This document shows positions 16,206 through 18,544 of a stretch of DNA of 18,544 nucleotides, one piece after another; positions within the stretch are counted from its first letter, which is position 1, and every line of letters begins with the position of its first letter. Source of the DNA: Candidatus Krumholzibacteriia bacterium (GTDB lineage Bacteria > Krumholzibacteriota > Krumholzibacteriia > LZORAL124-64-63). Made by a program: the position numbers and the translations under genes. The notes beneath the pieces were generated by a model. The model searched no databases. It saw only the letters and a list, made by a program, of their open reading frames with translations, and was not told the origin of the DNA. Where the stretch lies: contig JAUUYW010000021.1 in the NCBI GenBank assembly GCA_030590265.1, positions 1 to 18,544 of the forward strand, in the 5' to 3' direction.

Positions 16206-16510
16206 GTTTCCTGCGCAACGATCAACTGCACGAAGGCGGCATCATCAGGGAGACGGGCAATGCCCACGATTACTCCACGGGTGATTGGCGTACTTTTGTG
16301 CCCGAGTTTGTGGAAGAGAACTGCATCCAATGCATGTTCTGCTGGATCTACTGCCCGGACTCGGCCATCGATATTGATACTTCCGGTGCGAAGCCCATCA
16401 TGAAGGGGATTCTGCTGGATCACTGCAAAGGTTGTGGGATCTGTGCCCACGAATGTCCTCCCGCCAAGAAGGGCAAATCTGCCCTGGTCATGGTTCGGGA
16501 AGAGAAATAG
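16202..16510 (+). CDS. porD: Pyruvate:ferredoxin oxidoreductase, delta subunit (2x[4Fe-4S] ferredoxin-like)
   Basis: A 102-residue electron-transfer subunit. It has two Cx2Cx2Cx3CP clusters: C41, C44, C47, C51 and C75, C78, C81, C85, each expected to bind one [4Fe-4S] centre and to pass electrons from the thiamine site to external ferredoxin. About 40 residues precede the first cluster, as is usual for PorD. Its ATG overlaps the porG stop codon by three bases (16203-16205), so translation is probably coupled. porA begins 25 bases after its stop codon. No missing ligands or other defects are seen. Confidence 0.95.
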   Translation: MSFLRNDQLHEGGIIRETGNAHDYSTGDWRTFVPEFVEENCIQCMFCWIYCPDSAIDIDTSGAKPIMKGILLDHCKGCGICAHECPPAKKGKSALVMVREEK

Positions 16511-16535
16511 GCGAATGCCGGAAAGGATTTGAGTC

Positions 16536-17711
16536 ATGAAACAAAAACGTGTGGCACTGTCCGGCAATGAGGCCGTGGCCTATGCTTTCAAGCAGGCCAA
16601 GCCCCATGTCGCTGCAGTCTTCCCCATCACTCCGCAAACGGAGATGATGCACAAATACGCTGAGTTCGTCGCCAACGGCGAGTCGACAACCGAGATGATT
16701 CTGGTTGAAAGCGAGCACTCGGCCATGAGTGCCGCAGTGGGTTCGGCAGCCGCCGGTGCGCGTACTTTTACCGCCACCAGCAGCGCGGGTTTTGCCCTGA
16801 TGTGGGAAGTGGTTTATATCGCCGCTTCACTGCGCCTGCCCATTTGCATGGCGATGGTCAACCGTGCGCTGAGTGGTAATATAAATATTCACTGCGATCA
16901 CAGCGACAGCATGGGCGGCCGCGATGCGGGTTGGATTCACCTGTTCGCCGAGAACGCCCAGGAAGCCTACGACAACGGTCTGATGGCCTGGCGCATTGCC
17001 GAGCACAAGGACGTTCGTCTGCCGGTGATGGTCAACTATGATGGTTTCATCATCAGCCACACCGCCGACAGTCTGTACATGCTTCCCGATGACGATGCCT
17101 ACAAATTCATTGGCAAAAACGATCCCACCTATACGTTGTTGGATGTTGAAAACCCCATCACCGTTGGTCCTTTGGATCTGACCGATTATTACTTTGAGCA
17201 CAAAGCCACCCAGTTGGCTGCCTACGACAAGGCCATCGAAGTGATCAAATCAGTGAGCGAAGAATTTGGCCAGCTAACCGGTCGTCACTATGACTTGTGC
17301 GAAGAGTACATGATGGACGACGCCGAAATGGTGATGGTCATGCTCGGCAGCAGCGCGGGCACGGCCAAGGATGTCATCGACGAGTACCGTGACAAAGGCG
17401 TCAAGGTAGGAATGTTGAAAATCCGCATGTTCCGCCCGTTCCCGGTTTCCCTCATCGCTGAAAAACTTGCCGGTCGCAAAGCTGTTTGCGTGCTCGATCG
17501 TTCGGCCAGTTTTGGCGGACAGGGTGGACCCGTGTTCATGGAAGTTCGTTCGGCCATGTACGGTCAGAAAGTGCCCGTGCACGGTTATATTTATGGTCTC
17601 GGTGGCCGCGACTTCGATTTGAAGCAGGTCGCCACCGTCATTGAAGATCTGCAGAAGGTTGCCGCCGGCAACGAGATGCAGGAAATCAGTCTTTTGGGTA
17701 TCAGATCCTAG
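16536..17711 (+). CDS. porA: Pyruvate:ferredoxin oxidoreductase, alpha subunit
   Basis: A 391-residue subunit of normal length that binds the pyrimidine side of thiamine pyrophosphate and forms much of the active site with PorB. Visible: GNEAVAYAFKQAKP at the N-terminus, FPITPQTEM (29-37), VESEHSAMSAAVGSAAAGAR (from 57) with the glutamate expected to contact the cofactor ring, TSSAGFALMWE, NRALSGNINIHCDHSD and VNYDGFIISH. The C-terminal part carries MVMVMLGSSAGTAKDVID, KIRMFRPFP and DRSASFGGQGGPVF, typical of the transketolase C-terminal-type domain. The AAAGGA site (16522-16527) is eight bases before the ATG. It sits between porD and porB in the gamma-delta-alpha-beta order common in four-subunit enzymes of anaerobes. 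Confidence 0.95.
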   Translation: MKQKRVALSGNEAVAYAFKQAKPHVAAVFPITPQTEMMHKYAEFVANGESTTEMILVESEHSAMSAAVGSAAAGARTFTATSSAGFALMWEVVYIAASLRLPICMAMVNRALSGNINIHCDHSDSMGGRDAGWIHLFAENAQEAYDNGLMAWRIAEHKDVRLPVMVNYDGFIISHTADSLYMLPDDDAYKFIGKNDPTYTLLDVENPITVGPLDLTDYYFEHKATQLAAYDKAIEVIKSVSEEFGQLTGRHYDLCEEYMMDDAEMVMVMLGSSAGTAKDVIDEYRDKGVKVGMLKIRMFRPFPVSLIAEKLAGRKAVCVLDRSASFGGQGGPVFMEVRSAMYGQKVPVHGYIYGLGGRDFDLKQVATVIEDLQKVAAGNEMQEISLLGIRS

Positions 17712-17712
17712 G

Positions 17713-17720
17713 AAAGGAGG
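17713..17720 (+). promoter_or_regulatory. Strong ribosome binding site for porB (GTG start)
   Basis: AAAGGAGG lies seven bases before the GTG at 17728 and just after the porA stop codon. It is nearly a full match to the anti-Shine-Dalgarno sequence and fixes the start of the last gene. Confidence 0.85.
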
Positions 17721-17727
17721 TCCAGCT

Positions 17728-18544
17728 GTGGCAACGAATCTAAAATCATTGACCAACAATCCGGAGCTTCTTACCGGAGGGCATCGCGCCTGTGCCGGTT
17801 GCACCGGTTCGAACATTTTGCGGCAGATCATGCTGACCGCAGGAGCGGACACCGTAGTGGGTGGAGCCACCGGTTGCATGGAAGTGGTCACGACCATTTT
17901 CCCGTACACCGCCTGGCGCACACCGTTCATTCACAGTGCGTTTGAAAACTGCGCGGCCACCATCAGTGGTGTGGAGACGGCTTTCAAGTCGTTGAAAAAG
18001 CACGGCGAATTGCCTGTGCAGCGCGAGAAAATGAACTTCATCGCCTTTGGTGGCGATGGGGGAACCTACGACATCGGCTTGCAGTCGCTGTCCGGAGCCA
18101 TGGAGCGCGGTCACAACATGCTTTATGTGTGTTACGACAACAACGCCTACATGAATACCGGAATCCAGCGCTCAAGCGCAACACCTCCCGGAGCTTTCAC
18201 CAGCACCGCACCGGCCGGCAGTGAGAGTTATGGAAAGACCCAGAACCGCAAGGATCTGACGAAGATCCTGGTGGCGCATAATATTCCCTACGTGGCCCAG
18301 ACCACTCCTTACCATTGGAAAGATCTGGCCATGAAGGTGGAGAAGGAGCTGGCCTGTGATGGGCCCGCGTTCTTGAATATTCTGATGCCCTGCACCGTTG
18401 GCTGGCACTTCGATCCTGCCATCGGTATTGATCTGTCTCGCGAGGCGGTTGAGAACAATTATTGGCCGCTGTTCGAGGTGGAGAATGGGGTTTATAAGAT
18501 CAACAAGAAACCCAAGGAACGGGCTCCGTTGGAACCATGGATGA
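17728..18544 (+). CDS. porB: Pyruvate:ferredoxin oxidoreductase, beta subunit (3' truncated by window edge)
   Basis: The frame is open from a GTG start to the last base, giving 272 residues with no stop codon; most of the protein is present, since the family is usually 290-330 residues. PorB binds the diphosphate of thiamine pyrophosphate and one [4Fe-4S] cluster. Three cluster cysteines are visible early (C22 and C25 in ACAGC, C50 in ATGCME). The cofactor motif runs from GGDGG (108-112) to YDNNAY (136-141), and QRSSATPPGAF follows. Near the C-terminal side, ILMPCTVGWHF carries a further conserved cysteine, the usual fourth ligand position. It lies 16 bases after porA, so it is the last visible gene of porGDAB. 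Any further operon members lie outside the window. Confidence 0.94.
   Translation, partial: MATNLKSLTNNPELLTGGHRACAGCTGSNILRQIMLTAGADTVVGGATGCMEVVTTIFPYTAWRTPFIHSAFENCAATISGVETAFKSLKKHGELPVQREKMNFIAFGGDGGTYDIGLQSLSGAMERGHNMLYVCYDNNAYMNTGIQRSSATPPGAFTSTAPAGSESYGKTQNRKDLTKILVAHNIPYVAQTTPYHWKDLAMKVEKELACDGPAFLNILMPCTVGWHFDPAIGIDLSREAVENNYWPLFEVENGVYKINKKPKERAPLEPWM

Noticed and set aside
1..18544. CRISPR arrays, insertion sequences, tRNA or rRNA genes, phage genes
   Set aside because: No regularly spaced repeats, transposase motifs, cloverleaf-like or rRNA-like segments were seen; almost all sequence is accounted for by conserved protein genes.

Overview
The window (about 53% GC by eye) comes from a bacterial chromosome. 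A secreted papain-like protease ends in a FlgD-like/type IX-like C-terminal sorting domain, a feature typical of the FCB superphylum and related candidate phyla (Fibrobacterota, Latescibacterota, Krumholzibacteriota, Eisenbacteria). A four-subunit pyruvate:ferredoxin oxidoreductase operon suggests anaerobic or facultatively anaerobic metabolism. The phylum is inferred from these traits only; no single gene here fixes it.

Layout. (1) 1-1524: two housekeeping genes with no intervening bases, the 3' part of the NAD(P)HX dehydratase nnrD and a complete tsaD (tRNA t6A synthesis). (2) 1580-8745: a self-contained signalling operon. It begins with a well-matched sigma-54 (-24/-12) promoter and ends at a strong rho-independent terminator. 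It encodes a receiver-GGDEF protein, a histidine kinase fused to GAF and HD-GYP domains, a stand-alone receiver, a second membrane-anchored kinase-GAF-HD-GYP fusion, and another stand-alone receiver. No protein in it has a DNA-binding output domain. (3) 8891-10906: priA, with a TTG start. (4) 11087-14254: a 1055-residue secreted papain-family protease with a beta-helix stalk and a C-terminal sorting domain, behind two sigma-70-like promoters. (5) 14273-15415, minus strand: aroB (3-dehydroquinate synthase). (6) 15624-18544: porGDAB, with porB running off the right edge. A perfect 10-bp inverted repeat lies in the divergent aroB/por intergenic region.

How the genes work together. The signalling operon joins phosphotransfer (two kinases, three receivers) to cyclic-di-GMP chemistry. 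It has one candidate synthase domain with a variant GGDDF signature and two candidate phosphodiesterase domains. One of those keeps the HD metal-site residues; the other has tyrosine in place of the first histidine. This operon is the most unusual content of the window. The por operon would oxidise pyruvate to acetyl-CoA with ferredoxin reduction and may be controlled through the inverted repeat. No rRNA, tRNA, CRISPR, insertion sequence or phage gene was seen, and no non-coding stretch exceeds 300 bases.
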